From: a bacterium | Lineage (GTDB): Bacteria > Vulcanimicrobiota > Vulcanimicrobiia > Vulcanimicrobiales > SCRA01 | Assembly: GCA_004298675.1 (NCBI GenBank) | Contig: SCRI01000044.1 | Location: 1 to 64,000 of the forward strand | Reading direction: 5' to 3' | Length of the DNA: 64,000 bases | In this document: piece by piece, positions 7,836-16,678 of the stretch | Numbering within the stretch: position 1 is the stretch's first letter | Layout of the letters: every line of letters starts with the position of its first letter | Translations under genes and position numbers: made by a program | Notes under the pieces: generated by a model | The model's database searches: none | What the model saw: only the letters and a program-made list of their open reading frames with translations | Told to the model about the DNA's origin: nothing

Positions 7836-8819
7836 CTACTTGGACCGCTGCGAAGAGGTCCGCACGCGCAACTCGAATGGAAAGCGCCGATTCTCGACGG
7901 CTAATCCGGATTTCATCGCGAGTACGATTTCGACTGCAACGACCCCCATCTGGTGCAGCGGAAAGGAAAGGCTGCTGAGCGGCGGGTCGGTTAACGGCGC
8001 GATCCTCGTGTCGTCGCAGCCGACGACCGCAACGTCTTCGGGGATCCGCAATCCGGCGGTCTTCAGCGCGCGCATCGCGCCAATCGCACCCTCATCGGTG
8101 AAGGCGACCAATCCGTCGAACTCCAGCCCGGCATCCAAGGCTTGTTTCGTACAGGCCTCACCCGTCTCGAGCGTGAACGCGCTCGGCCAGTCCAGCCGTT
8201 CGTCGATGGGCAGCCCCGCCGCGATCAGCCCTTGCCGATAGCCGTCCCGGCGGCGCTCAGAGACCAGCCAATTCTGCTGGCCCGAAATGCACGCAATGCG
8301 CCGGCACCCTTGCTCGACCAACTGGGCCACGGCCGCAGCGATCGCCGCGCGATCGTCGACTTCGACGCGCGGTACGGGCAACGTGTGCGGGCCGACCGTC
8401 ACAACCGCGATCGAGCCCCAGTTCCGGCCATGGAGGTGCCGGTCGTCGTCCACGCCGCCGCCGGCGAAGATCACCGCGTCGACCTGCTTGCGGTAGAGGA
8501 CGTCGAGGTACTTCAGCTCTTTTTGCGGGTTGCGGTCGGTGTCGCACAGGATGACCGTGTAGCCAGCTTCCTGTGCGGCATCCTCCACTCCGCGCGTGAG
8601 CACGTGAAAATACGGTGCCGAGATGTCCGCGATCAGCAAGCCGATGGTCTTCGTGGCGCCACCCTTGCGCAAACTCACGGCGAGCGCGTTAGGCCGGTAG
8701 TCGAGCTCTTTCGCGGCGGCCAGGATGCGCTGCCGCAGCGCCGCGCTCACCGCTACCGGAACCGCGTTGAGCACGCGCGACACCGTCGTAATCGAAGCGC
8801 CGGCGCGGTTCGCGACCAT
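7836..8819 (-). CDS. LacI-family transcriptional regulator
   Basis: The 327-residue protein has the LacI/GalR layout: helix-turn-helix (MVANRAGASITTVSRVLN), hinge helix (LDYRPNALAVSLRKG) and a two-lobed sugar-binding-type domain (TIGLLIADISAPYFHVLTRGVEDAAQEAGY, VVGCDDTRIAPLTDPPLSSL). The family usually has VTIKDVA before the first helix; here the in-frame codons ahead of the ATG read RRVTVK, so the true start may be an upstream non-ATG codon and the first residues are uncertain. It is the last gene of the catabolic operon that begins at 17631 and is the natural ligand for the operator at 17644-17657. Confidence 0.9.
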   Translation of the reverse strand: MVANRAGASITTVSRVLNAVPVAVSAALRQRILAAAKELDYRPNALAVSLRKGGATKTIGLLIADISAPYFHVLTRGVEDAAQEAGYTVILCDTDRNPQKELKYLDVLYRKQVDAVIFAGGGVDDDRHLHGRNWGSIAVVTVGPHTLPVPRVEVDDRAAIAAAVAQLVEQGCRRIACISGQQNWLVSERRRDGYRQGLIAAGLPIDERLDWPSAFTLETGEACTKQALDAGLEFDGLVAFTDEGAIGAMRALKTAGLRIPEDVAVVGCDDTRIAPLTDPPLSSLSFPLHQMGVVAVEIVLAMKSGLAVENRRFPFELRVRTSSQRSK

Positions 8820-8877
8820 TTTGACCGTGACGCGCCGCTCGGACGGCCCAAACGCGTCTTTTTTTCCGCTCTCCAGA

Positions 8878-10392
8878 TTACACCTCGACGCCTAACTCAA
8901 ACTCCGACTGTGCAAGGATATCGCGCTGGAGATCGATGCCAGGATAGACCGCGGTGACCACCAGCCGCTCGCCCCGGCGCTCGATGATGCAACGATCGGT
9001 GACGTACGTAACCCTGATCCCGGCATTGCGAGTCGCGTTGAAGGTGATCTCGCGCGGCGCACGCACGAACTTCTTGAACCGCCCCTCCTGCAAAATACGT
9101 ACCGAGTCTCCCTGGTATTCGACTTTGAGGCCGCCCGCCGTGAACGCGCCGCAGTAGAGAATCTCACGAGTCGACGCCGTGATGTTGGTAAAGCCGCCCG
9201 AGCCAGGAATAGCGTTGGGCAGGCGGCTGACATTCACGGACCCGTCTGAGGCGACCTCCGAGAAGCCTAGGCACGCCATATCGCATCCACCGCCGTCGAT
9301 GAGATCGAACATCGAGGGCGTGTCGATCAGCGCTTCGGCGTTGCGCGCCCCGCCGAACTGCAGACCCACTGCCGGCGATCCGCCGATCGCTCCATGCTCC
9401 ACACAGAAGCGGAGACCCTCGGGCAGGCGCGGATGGTCCGGAATACGTGAGGGGATACCGAACCCGAGAATCACGAGGCCGGCACCGGGCAGCCTCTCCA
9501 CGGCGCGATCGAGGATCGCTCGCTCGATCGGATCGGACAACGCTTCAACGCGGTGATTCGGCGCTCTGAGCTCACCGCTGAGATACGGATCGTACTCGAC
9601 GCCGGTAGCCTGTTTCTCTCCGGGGGCGATGACGACGGCATCGACGAGCACGCCTGGAATGACGACGCTGCGCGCGGGCAACGCACGCCCCTCGGTCAGC
9701 CGCTCCACTTGAACGATGACTTTCCCGCCACGGTTGTGCGCCGCGAGCGCCTGCACGAAGATACCGCCGTCGATCGGCTCACGCTCCGCCGAGATGTTGC
9801 CGAACTCGTCCGCAGTCGAGCCGCGCACCAGGGCCACGTCCACCGCCGGAAACTGATAGCGTAAGTATTCCTCGCCGTCGAGCGGGCAGACCGTAACGAA
9901 GCGCTGCGGCGCAGTGTCGTGCAACCGTCCTCCGCGGTCGCGTGGATCCTGAAAGGTGCCCAGGCCGATGCGCGTGATGAGCCCCGGCCGATTAGCGGCG
10001 GACTCTCTGAGGGCATTGTATACGACGCCGATACCGAAGTTATATGCGGCGATCTTGCCGCTGAGCACGAGTTTTGTGATCTCCGGCTCTTCGCCGGTAT
10101 CCGGGCGCCTTCCGTAGACGTAGCTGCCGCAGACGATCGTCGAAAGCAAACGCGGCGACGCGAGGTGGTCCAAGCCGGGAATCTCGAAGACGTCGCCGAC
10201 GGCAACGGGACAGATGGCGGTAAGGCCGTACGGTTCCCCATGCTGGTCAAAACGCTGGCGTATCGCGCGCAACAGCGCATCGGGAACCAGATTGCCGGCG
10301 GCACCCGAGATCGTAACGACCGCCTCAGGTGCGACGAGCTGTGCCGCAGCAGCGGCAGTCAGAACCTTGACGCTCGAGGGTTTGGGAATCAT
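8878..10392 (-). CDS. Family I CoA-transferase (YdiF / propionate CoA-transferase type)
   Basis: At 504 residues it has both halves of the fused family I transferase: VVTISGAAGNLVPDALLRAIRQRF (alpha-like) and, in the second half, FCVEHGAIGGSPAVGLQFGG, where the Glu is the expected covalent CoA-binding residue. LVRGSTADEFGNIS and VNVSRLPNAIPGSGGF are also typical. It moves CoA between an acyl-CoA and a free acid, probably activating the acid made or imported by this operon. Its ATGA overlaps the stop of the crotonase gene. The LacI-type regulator follows. Confidence 0.85.
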   Translation of the reverse strand: MIPKPSSVKVLTAAAAAQLVAPEAVVTISGAAGNLVPDALLRAIRQRFDQHGEPYGLTAICPVAVGDVFEIPGLDHLASPRLLSTIVCGSYVYGRRPDTGEEPEITKLVLSGKIAAYNFGIGVVYNALRESAANRPGLITRIGLGTFQDPRDRGGRLHDTAPQRFVTVCPLDGEEYLRYQFPAVDVALVRGSTADEFGNISAEREPIDGGIFVQALAAHNRGGKVIVQVERLTEGRALPARSVVIPGVLVDAVVIAPGEKQATGVEYDPYLSGELRAPNHRVEALSDPIERAILDRAVERLPGAGLVILGFGIPSRIPDHPRLPEGLRFCVEHGAIGGSPAVGLQFGGARNAEALIDTPSMFDLIDGGGCDMACLGFSEVASDGSVNVSRLPNAIPGSGGFTNITASTREILYCGAFTAGGLKVEYQGDSVRILQEGRFKKFVRAPREITFNATRNAGIRVTYVTDRCIIERRGERLVVTAVYPGIDLQRDILAQSEFELGVEV

Positions 10393-11141
10393 CGTGGACG
10401 CTCCAAGAAGGCGGTGATGGCCTGTCGCGGCTCGTCGGAGGTGAACGCGGAACCTCCGATGTATGCGCTGCGACGGACAGCGGTGTCAAAAGAATCGCGG
10501 ATCCAAGAATCGATGATCTGCTTCTGCAGCGCGAGGGAGCGCTGGGGAAAGCGCGCGATCTGCGCCCCCAGCTCTATGGCACGGGCAAGCACCTGGCCGT
10601 CCGCGACGACTTCGCTCACTAAGCCCATCGTCTGCGCCTCACGCGCGCCGATCGACTGACCCGTGTACAGCATCCAACGCGCGCGGTTGAGGCCGATGAT
10701 CCGTGGCAAGAGCGCTACGTGCAGCGGCGCCGGCGCGCCATTTCGCACCTCGGGCTGCCCAAATTTGGCGCTCTCACCGGCCACGACGACGTCGCAGCAG
10801 CTCACGAGCACGCAGCCGGCACCGAGCGCGACGCCATCCACGGCGGCGATCACCGGCACCGGCGCCGACATGACCGCTTCGTAGAGCCGCTCCTCGGCGG
10901 CGAGCATCGTGAGACTTTCTTGCGGTGAGAACTGGGCCATCTCTTTGATGTCGGTCCCGGCGCAGAAGGCCTTTCCTCCGGCACCGCTCAGGACGATCGC
11001 GCGGGTCTCACCGGCTGCCTCGCACGCCAACAACTCGACGAGATCCAGCTTATCCTGGCGGCGCAACGCATTTCTCGCCTCTGGCCGGTTCAACTCGATA
11101 TTCGTTACGCCGCCTTCGCGCCGTACGCTGAAGACGCTCAC
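10389..11141 (-). CDS. Enoyl-CoA hydratase/isomerase (crotonase) family protein
   Basis: A 250-residue crotonase. IELNRPEARNALRRQ, GGKAFCAGTDIKEMAQF (first oxyanion-hole region) and PVIAAVDGVALGAGCVLVSCCDVVVAGESAKFGQPEV (second oxyanion hole, GAGC) are present. The usual catalytic Glu pair of hydratases is not obvious in the second helix, so isomerase or hydrolase chemistry is possible. The GTG at 11141 is chosen because GAGGAGG sits seven bases upstream; an earlier ATG lacks a site. It lies between LivF and the CoA-transferase and is coupled to the latter by ATGA. Confidence 0.85.
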   Translation of the reverse strand: MSVFSVRREGGVTNIELNRPEARNALRRQDKLDLVELLACEAAGETRAIVLSGAGGKAFCAGTDIKEMAQFSPQESLTMLAAEERLYEAVMSAPVPVIAAVDGVALGAGCVLVSCCDVVVAGESAKFGQPEVRNGAPAPLHVALLPRIIGLNRARWMLYTGQSIGAREAQTMGLVSEVVADGQVLARAIELGAQIARFPQRSLALQKQIIDSWIRDSFDTAVRRSAYIGGSAFTSDEPRQAITAFLERPR

Positions 11142-11177
11142 GCGAATGCCTCCTCGTGGCACTTCATCAGCACGCAC

Positions 11178-11927
11178 TCAGTCAACGAGATCGCTACGCC
11201 GGCCCATATAGACGTCTTCCACGTCGCTCCTGTCGAACAGGACATCAGCATCCTCCTCAATGACGACCTTCCCCAATTGCACCACGTACGCGCGGTCGGC
11301 CACCGCCAGCGCTTCGCGGATATTCTGCTCTGCGATGAGCACGGCTAGACTACGGCGCCCGTTCAGCGTGAGCAGCGCCTCAAACACATCCTCCACGATC
11401 CGCGGCGCCAGTCCCAGCGATGGCTCGTCCAGCAGCAAGAGCCGTGGCTTGCTCATCAACGCCCGCCCGATCGCCAGCATCTGCTGCTGACCGCCGCTCA
11501 GCTCTCCGGCCAGCGCGTGCAGCCGGTCCGCCAGCACCGGAAACGTCTCCAGCACCTCCTCCAGCCTCTCGTGCACCAGCGCCTTCCCGGCAGATTTGCC
11601 CAGCGAGAATGCGCCAAGCCGAAGGTTCTGCTCGACGGTCAAAGGCGTGAAGAGCTTGCGGCCCTCCGGGACGAGCGCGATGCCGATGCCGGGCCGCTGG
11701 TGCGCGGGAACCTTCGTGATCGTTTGCCCGTCGAGCTCGATGCTGCCGGCCGCCGGCGGCACCAAACCCGCGATGGTCTTCATGAGGGTGGACTTCCCCG
11801 CTCCGTTGGCGCCCAGCACCGCTACCATCTCGCCGCTGAAGACACGCAGCGAGACGTCTCTGAGCGCACGGATCTGACCGTAAGAGACGCTCAAACCAGA
11901 GACGGAGAGAAACGGTGCAGTATTCAA
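11178..11927 (-). CDS. livF: Liv-type ABC transporter, ATP-binding protein (LivF type)
   Basis: A 249-residue ATPase with Walker A GANGAGKST, Q-loop region VPEGRKLFTPLTVEQNLRLG, signature LSGGQQQMLAIGRALM, Walker B LLLLDEPSLGL and the switch region VLIAEQN, all in the LivF pattern. It powers import with LivG. The start is TTG at 11927, inside a TTGA overlap with the LivG stop, so it is translationally coupled. The substrate of this importer is unknown; the Liv family carries branched-chain amino acids and many organic or aromatic acids. Confidence 0.9.
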   Translation of the reverse strand: MNTAPFLSVSGLSVSYGQIRALRDVSLRVFSGEMVAVLGANGAGKSTLMKTIAGLVPPAAGSIELDGQTITKVPAHQRPGIGIALVPEGRKLFTPLTVEQNLRLGAFSLGKSAGKALVHERLEEVLETFPVLADRLHALAGELSGGQQQMLAIGRALMSKPRLLLLDEPSLGLAPRIVEDVFEALLTLNGRRSLAVLIAEQNIREALAVADRAYVVQLGKVVIEEDADVLFDRSDVEDVYMGRRSDLVD

Positions 11928-12730
11928 TGCTCGCTCACCTCTCGCTTCGCGCGATGGCGGCGATAGATCTCACCGCTACCCAGGTACGACTCGATAACCC
12001 GTCCGTCGGCCTGCACTTCTTGCGGCGTCCCGATGGTCAAGACGCGGCCGCCGGCCAAGACGATGACCGATGAGACGACGTTCATCACCAAGCTCATGTG
12101 GTGGTCCACCAGCAAGAGGGTCTTACCTCGCTCGACCAGGCTCAGCAGCTTCTCCGCGAGCACACCGGTCTCCGCGCTGTTGAGCCCCGCTGCGGGCTCG
12201 TCGAGCAGAACGAGTTCCGGTTCGGCGACGATCGCGCGCGCTATCTCCAAGAGGCGTCCTTCCCCGGACGTCAGGAGCTTGGCTTTGACGCCGGCACGCG
12301 GGCCCAGTCCCACGAACTCCAGGGCCTCCCGGGCCAGATCGTGCAACCGGCGTTCCTCCGCTCCCGTGAGGAGCGGTCCGCCGCAAGCCGCCGCAAAGCC
12401 GTGCTTCCCTCGCAGATGTGCACCGATGAGGACATTCTCAAAGGCGCTGAGGTCGCCGAACAGCCGCAGCAGTTGAAACGTTCTCGCGATGCCCAGGCAC
12501 GCGATCCGATGCGGCGGCAAACTCGTGATGTCTTGCCCCTTAAACTGTACGGTGCCACGCGTCGGGCTATGGAGTCCGGAGATGAGATTGATCATGGTCG
12601 ACTTACCGGATCCATTCGGTCCGATCAAGCCGGTGAGCTTGCCCTTGGGGAGCGCGAAGCTCACGCGATCGACCGCGGCCACGCCGCCGAACAGCTTAGT
12701 GAGCTCCTGCACGGACAAGAGCGCCGTCAT
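11924..12730 (-). CDS. livG: Liv-type ABC transporter, ATP-binding protein (LivG type)
   Basis: A 268-residue ATPase starting MTALLSVQELTKLFGGVAAVDRVSF. Walker A GPNGSGKST, LivG-type GIARTFQLLRLFGDLSAFENVLIGAH, Walker B ELVLLDEPAAGLN and the switch region LLVDHHM are present. The ABC signature is unusual: LLTSGEGRLLEIARAI in place of LSxGxQRxLEIARAL, with SGEG rather than SYGQ. The ATG at 12730 overlaps the LivM stop as ATGA, which rules out a longer in-frame start. It pairs with LivF. Confidence 0.9.
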   Translation of the reverse strand: MTALLSVQELTKLFGGVAAVDRVSFALPKGKLTGLIGPNGSGKSTMINLISGLHSPTRGTVQFKGQDITSLPPHRIACLGIARTFQLLRLFGDLSAFENVLIGAHLRGKHGFAAACGGPLLTGAEERRLHDLAREALEFVGLGPRAGVKAKLLTSGEGRLLEIARAIVAEPELVLLDEPAAGLNSAETGVLAEKLLSLVERGKTLLLVDHHMSLVMNVVSSVIVLAGGRVLTIGTPQEVQADGRVIESYLGSGEIYRRHRAKREVSEH

Positions 12731-13674
12731 GATCCGGCCTCGCGTACCTTGCGGTACGACGTACGCCATATGCTCACCAAACCATCGGGCAAGAAGAGCA
12801 TGATCAAAATGATCCAGAGACCGTAGACGAGGAACTGGAGCTCGCCCATGCTGAACAGGAGCTGCGTCACGATCGTGACGATCACGGCACCGATCACGGC
12901 ACCCAGCGCGCTGCGCTTGCCCCCGATGATCACCATGCTCAGCACCGCGATCGACCAATCCAGATTGAAGCTCTCGGGACTCACGTACTCCAGTTGATAG
13001 GCGAAGAGCCCGCCGGCCAACCCGGCGATCATGGCGGTAATGGTGAAGATACTGACCTTATACCGTATGATATCGACGCCGATCACGCTCGCCGCCGTCT
13101 CGTCCTCCCGGACAGCCGCCAGCGCCCTGCCCGGCCGTGAGTGCACGATGAATTGCGCCAACGCAAAGACGAGCACCGCGGCAAGCGCCAACAACACGTA
13201 GTACGCCGCGGGTGACTCCAGCGAGATGCCGAAGACCGCCGGCCTGACGATGCCGAAGATGCCTACGCTGCCGCCGGTGATCTTCGCGTTGACGAAGACT
13301 TCCGAGATCCCCAGTTGCAGCGCCATCGTGGCGATGGCGAGGTAGTTGCCGCGCAACCGCAGCGTGGGTAACCCGACCACGAACGCCGCCAGCCCCGCTA
13401 GCGCCGCACCGGCAAGCAGACTCAAGAAGAAGTCGAGTCCACGTTGCGTGTGCAGCACCACCGCAGTGTAGGCACCGATGCCATAGAAGGCGGCGTGCGC
13501 GAAGCTCAACTGGCCGGCGTGCCCGTACAAGATGCCGAGACTGACGGCCATCATCGCGCCAATGGCCGCCAAACTCGCCACTTGGATGACATATCCGTTG
13601 CCGCTGAGCGCCGGAATGACGATCGCAGCAGCGACGGCGGCCAGCGTAAGCGTCGTGTTTCTGTGTGCCATCAC
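12727..13674 (-). CDS. livM: Liv-type ABC transporter, permease (LivM type)
   Basis: A 315-residue inner-membrane permease with about ten hydrophobic segments and the LivM signature regions LGILYGHAGQLSFAHAAFYGIGAYTA and RYKVSIFTITAMIAGLAGGLFAYQLEYVSPESFNLDWSI, followed by IGGKRSALGAVIGAVI. The start is either GTG 13674 or the adjacent ATG 13671; both overlap the LivH stop (GTGATG), so translation is coupled. It forms the channel with LivH. Confidence 0.9.
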   Translation of the reverse strand: MMAHRNTTLTLAAVAAAIVIPALSGNGYVIQVASLAAIGAMMAVSLGILYGHAGQLSFAHAAFYGIGAYTAVVLHTQRGLDFFLSLLAGAALAGLAAFVVGLPTLRLRGNYLAIATMALQLGISEVFVNAKITGGSVGIFGIVRPAVFGISLESPAAYYVLLALAAVLVFALAQFIVHSRPGRALAAVREDETAASVIGVDIIRYKVSIFTITAMIAGLAGGLFAYQLEYVSPESFNLDWSIAVLSMVIIGGKRSALGAVIGAVIVTIVTQLLFSMGELQFLVYGLWIILIMLFLPDGLVSIWRTSYRKVREAGS

Positions 13675-14561
13675 ACCGTTCCGAATCTCGCGGCACTGCG
13701 CTCACCGAAAATTCCCGTGGGGCGTACGTACAGCACGAGCAGCATCAAGGCGAACGTCGCGAACGTTCCCCACTGCCCGCTGACGTATCGCAGCATGATG
13801 GCATTGGCAAGCCCCAAGATGATCCCCCCGGCTACCGCCCCAGGCCAACTTCCAAGTCCGCCAACGATGGCGGCGGCGAAACCCGAGATCGCGAACGTGA
13901 TACCGAACCAGGGACTGGCATACGACAGCGGGCTGATCAAGAGGCCTGCTACCCCGGCCAGAACGCCGCCCCCGGCGAACGTGACGGCATTCAGCTTGTC
14001 GACGTTGATGCCGACGAGCTGCGCGCCATCGGGGTCGAAGGCCGCCGCCCGTAGCGCCAGGCCCAGCGTCGTCCTCGTATACAACCACCAGGCGAGCACG
14101 AGGACGGCGCAGGTAAGCCCGATGACGACGAAACTCTGAGGCAGGATGGGAACGTGCCCAATCACCACCGGGGTCTGGCCAAGCGGTGGTTTGGCCGGGC
14201 GTTCGACGCGACCCATGCCAAGCGCCGTTGCCGTGCGGATGACATACGCCGCGCCAAAGGTCGCGATCATGATCGCGATGTCCGCCGCGCGCCGAAGCAG
14301 GAGCGGCCGGACGACGAGACTATACTCGAGCAGTCCGACGAGCCCCATGCATCCCACGATCAACAGGACCGCGAGCCAGTACGGGAGCCCGAGCGCCGAA
14401 TAGAACGCCCAGCCCAGCATTCCCCCAAGCATCATGAACTCGCCCTGGGCGAAGTTCAGGACCGTTGAGGTCGAGTAGATGACGTTGATCGAGAGTGCAA
14501 GCAAAGCGAAGGCTGCGCCAAAGCTCGCCGCGGTGATGACGACCTCAACGAAACTAACCAC
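13671..14561 (-). CDS. livH: Liv-type ABC transporter, permease (LivH type)
   Basis: A 296-residue membrane permease with LivH hallmarks: INVIYSTSTVLNFAQGEFMMLGGMLGWAF near the N-terminus and, later, LRAAAFDPDGAQLVGINVDKLNAVTFAGGGVLAGVAGLL and GFAAAIVGGLGSWPGAVAGGIILGL. It starts one base after the stop region of the binding-protein gene and overlaps LivM, consistent with one polycistronic transporter message. Confidence 0.9.
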   Translation of the reverse strand: MVSFVEVVITAASFGAAFALLALSINVIYSTSTVLNFAQGEFMMLGGMLGWAFYSALGLPYWLAVLLIVGCMGLVGLLEYSLVVRPLLLRRAADIAIMIATFGAAYVIRTATALGMGRVERPAKPPLGQTPVVIGHVPILPQSFVVIGLTCAVLVLAWWLYTRTTLGLALRAAAFDPDGAQLVGINVDKLNAVTFAGGGVLAGVAGLLISPLSYASPWFGITFAISGFAAAIVGGLGSWPGAVAGGIILGLANAIMLRYVSGQWGTFATFALMLLVLYVRPTGIFGERSAARFGTV

Positions 14562-14562
14562 G

Positions 14563-15771
14563 TTAGACTTTGCCTGCCAGCGTACCGGGATTCGCGATCA
14601 GACTCGACGGCACGTTCGCGAATTTACCCTGACTGACCCAGCGCCACGTGATACCGGCACCGGGCCGGCGATGCGTGCTGGCCGGAAACGAGATCTCCGT
14701 GCCAACCTTACCTGAGGCACCCGCATACTGGGTCTTGCTGAGCGCCGCCTGCACCGCATTCTTGTCCGTGCTGCCGGCTTGCTGGATAGCCTTGGCAAGC
14801 ACGCCCATGGAGTCATACGCCAATGGCTCGAAGCCGGTCTCCGGCGTCTCATGATACTTCGCCGCAAAGGCTTTGGCGAACGACTGGAAGCGCGGATTGG
14901 AGCTGTCGATCGTGTCCGTGAACCAGACCTTCCCATCGACCGCGGAGCCGCCGATGTCGATCATCGACTTGAACGCGAGGCTGGCCGGCCCGATGACGAG
15001 GGGACGATAGCCGATTTGCACCATGTTCTTGGCCATCTGCGCGACGTTGCTGCCGCCGTCGCCGGCCAGAACCACCTGCGCGGCAGCGGCCTGTAGACGC
15101 GAAACCTGCGGCCCGTAATCGAGGCTGCCGTCGGGCAGCGAGGCGACGATGATCGGGGTGATCGGCGTGGACTTCAGCTCCGTCAACGTGAAGTCACGCG
15201 CGGCCTGACCGTAGGCGTCGTCGTCGTAAGTGAGCGCGATACGCTTGAAGTGCTGCGTCGCGAAGGCGACGATCGCCTCCATGTCTTCCCGGACACCGGT
15301 GTCGACGGCAAAGGACCATTGCTTGCCCTGGGTGATCCGGTCATCGCTGGCAAACGAAACGACCAGCGGAACTTTGGCGGCCTCGCAGACTTTGGCATAC
15401 ACGAGCGCCGTGCCGGTGTTGGTGCCGGCGATGATCGCGTCAACGTGGTCTTGACTGATGAAGCGTTGCGCGATGGCTGCCGCCCGGGAAGGATCGAACT
15501 GATCGTCCTCAGAGATGATGTCGATCTTACGTCCGTTGATCCCGCCTTTGGCATTGATCTGATCTGCAGCCAGCAGCACCCCTTCGCGCTGCGCTTGGCC
15601 CAGGAACGATTGCGAGCCCGTCAGCCCGCCGGCTAGGCCGATCCTGATGGGCGAGGTTTCTTGAGCTTGACTTGCGGTACCCATACCGAGAAACGCAAGC
15701 ATCGCGATCGCGGTAACGACCGCGAGATGGCGCCGTAACGTGGCGGCCCGAACGAGTGGTGTTGTCCGCAT
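14563..15771 (-). CDS. livK: Liv-type ABC transporter, substrate-binding protein
   Basis: The 402-residue periplasmic binding protein has a signal peptide (residues 1-36, cleavage near SQAQE) and the Peripla_BP_6 fold: IRIGLAGGLTGSQSFLGQAQREGVLLAADQINAKGGINGRKIDIISEDDQFDPSRAAAIAQRFI, then IIAGTNTGTALVYAKVCEAAKVPLV and GGSNVAQMAKNM. The ligand is not readable from sequence. GAGGAGGG lies seven bases before the ATG. A 100-base gap to the SDR gene upstream leaves room for a second promoter, though I see no convincing one. Confidence 0.9.
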   Translation of the reverse strand: MRTTPLVRAATLRRHLAVVTAIAMLAFLGMGTASQAQETSPIRIGLAGGLTGSQSFLGQAQREGVLLAADQINAKGGINGRKIDIISEDDQFDPSRAAAIAQRFISQDHVDAIIAGTNTGTALVYAKVCEAAKVPLVVSFASDDRITQGKQWSFAVDTGVREDMEAIVAFATQHFKRIALTYDDDAYGQAARDFTLTELKSTPITPIIVASLPDGSLDYGPQVSRLQAAAAQVVLAGDGGSNVAQMAKNMVQIGYRPLVIGPASLAFKSMIDIGGSAVDGKVWFTDTIDSSNPRFQSFAKAFAAKYHETPETGFEPLAYDSMGVLAKAIQQAGSTDKNAVQAALSKTQYAGASGKVGTEISFPASTHRRPGAGITWRWVSQGKFANVPSSLIANPGTLAGKV

Positions 15772-15871
15772 CGATGAACCCTCCTCGAACTCGAGACAGT
15801 TGACGTATGTTGGTACCTACGCTTGAGGGACGCGAATGGACGATCGCAATTGGAAGGCCAGGTGTGTTAAT

Positions 15872-16678
15872 TCACCACGCCACCCAACCCCCGTCCACCA
15901 TGAGAATCTGGCCGGTGATATAACGCGCGGCATCGGAGGCGAGAAAGACGGTGGCGCCGACCAAGTCACCGGGCTCGCCAAAGCGTCCGGCGGGTATCCG
16001 CTGCAGCAGCCAGTCGCGACGAGGCGGATCCGCCATGACGTCCGCCGTCATCCCGGTGCGAATGTAACCGGGGCCGATCGCGTTCACGCGGATTCCATCC
16101 TTGGCCCACTCGATGGCAAGGGCGCGCGTCAGCTGCGTCATGCCGCTCTTGGCTGCACTGTAGACGCTGATATTCTCAATCGCCACCTGGCTGGAGGCAG
16201 AGGAGAAGTTGATGATCGAGCCACCAGACGTCAAGTAACGTGAAGCTTGCGTGCAGGCGAAGAACGAGCCGCGCAGATTCACGTCCATCACGCGTTGCCA
16301 CTCGGATGCCGTGACGTCGCGCGCGGGTTTGCGTAACTGCACGCCGGCGATGTTGCAAAGCACGTCGAGCCCGCCTAGCGTCTGGACGGCGCTCTCGATC
16401 ATCCGGCTCAGCGAGTCGAGGTCTCCAAGGTCGAACTCCAAGCCCCGTATCCAGCGGCCGTTGCCGCTGCTCTCGCGGACGAGTGCTTGCAAAGGCATGG
16501 CCGAAATGTCCGCGCAGACCACCTTGGCTCCCGCGTCGGCCATACCCAAGGTAACCGCGCGGCCGATGCCTCCGGCCCCGCCGGTTACGATGACGCGCTT
16601 GCCGGCGACGCCGATGACCGTCTCACTCACGGGCAACAAGGTGGGATCCGCCACCGGCACAGCGTGTTCGTCGATCAT
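15872..16678 (-). CDS. Short-chain dehydrogenase/reductase
   Basis: A 268-residue classical SDR. Motifs: NAD(P) site VTGGAGGIGRAV (about residues 31-42), CADIS (an acidic residue at the end of strand 2 suggests NAD preference), NIAGVQ in place of NNAG, catalytic Ser in INFSSASSQ, and YSAAKSG with the catalytic Tyr and Lys. It probably oxidises an alcohol or reduces a ketone of the operon substrate. Its ATG overlaps the stop of the aldolase-family gene (ATGA). The first 25 residues are an unusual extension before the Rossmann fold. Confidence 0.85.
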   Translation of the reverse strand: MIDEHAVPVADPTLLPVSETVIGVAGKRVIVTGGAGGIGRAVTLGMADAGAKVVCADISAMPLQALVRESSGNGRWIRGLEFDLGDLDSLSRMIESAVQTLGGLDVLCNIAGVQLRKPARDVTASEWQRVMDVNLRGSFFACTQASRYLTSGGSIINFSSASSQVAIENISVYSAAKSGMTQLTRALAIEWAKDGIRVNAIGPGYIRTGMTADVMADPPRRDWLLQRIPAGRFGEPGDLVGATVFLASDAARYITGQILMVDGGWVAW

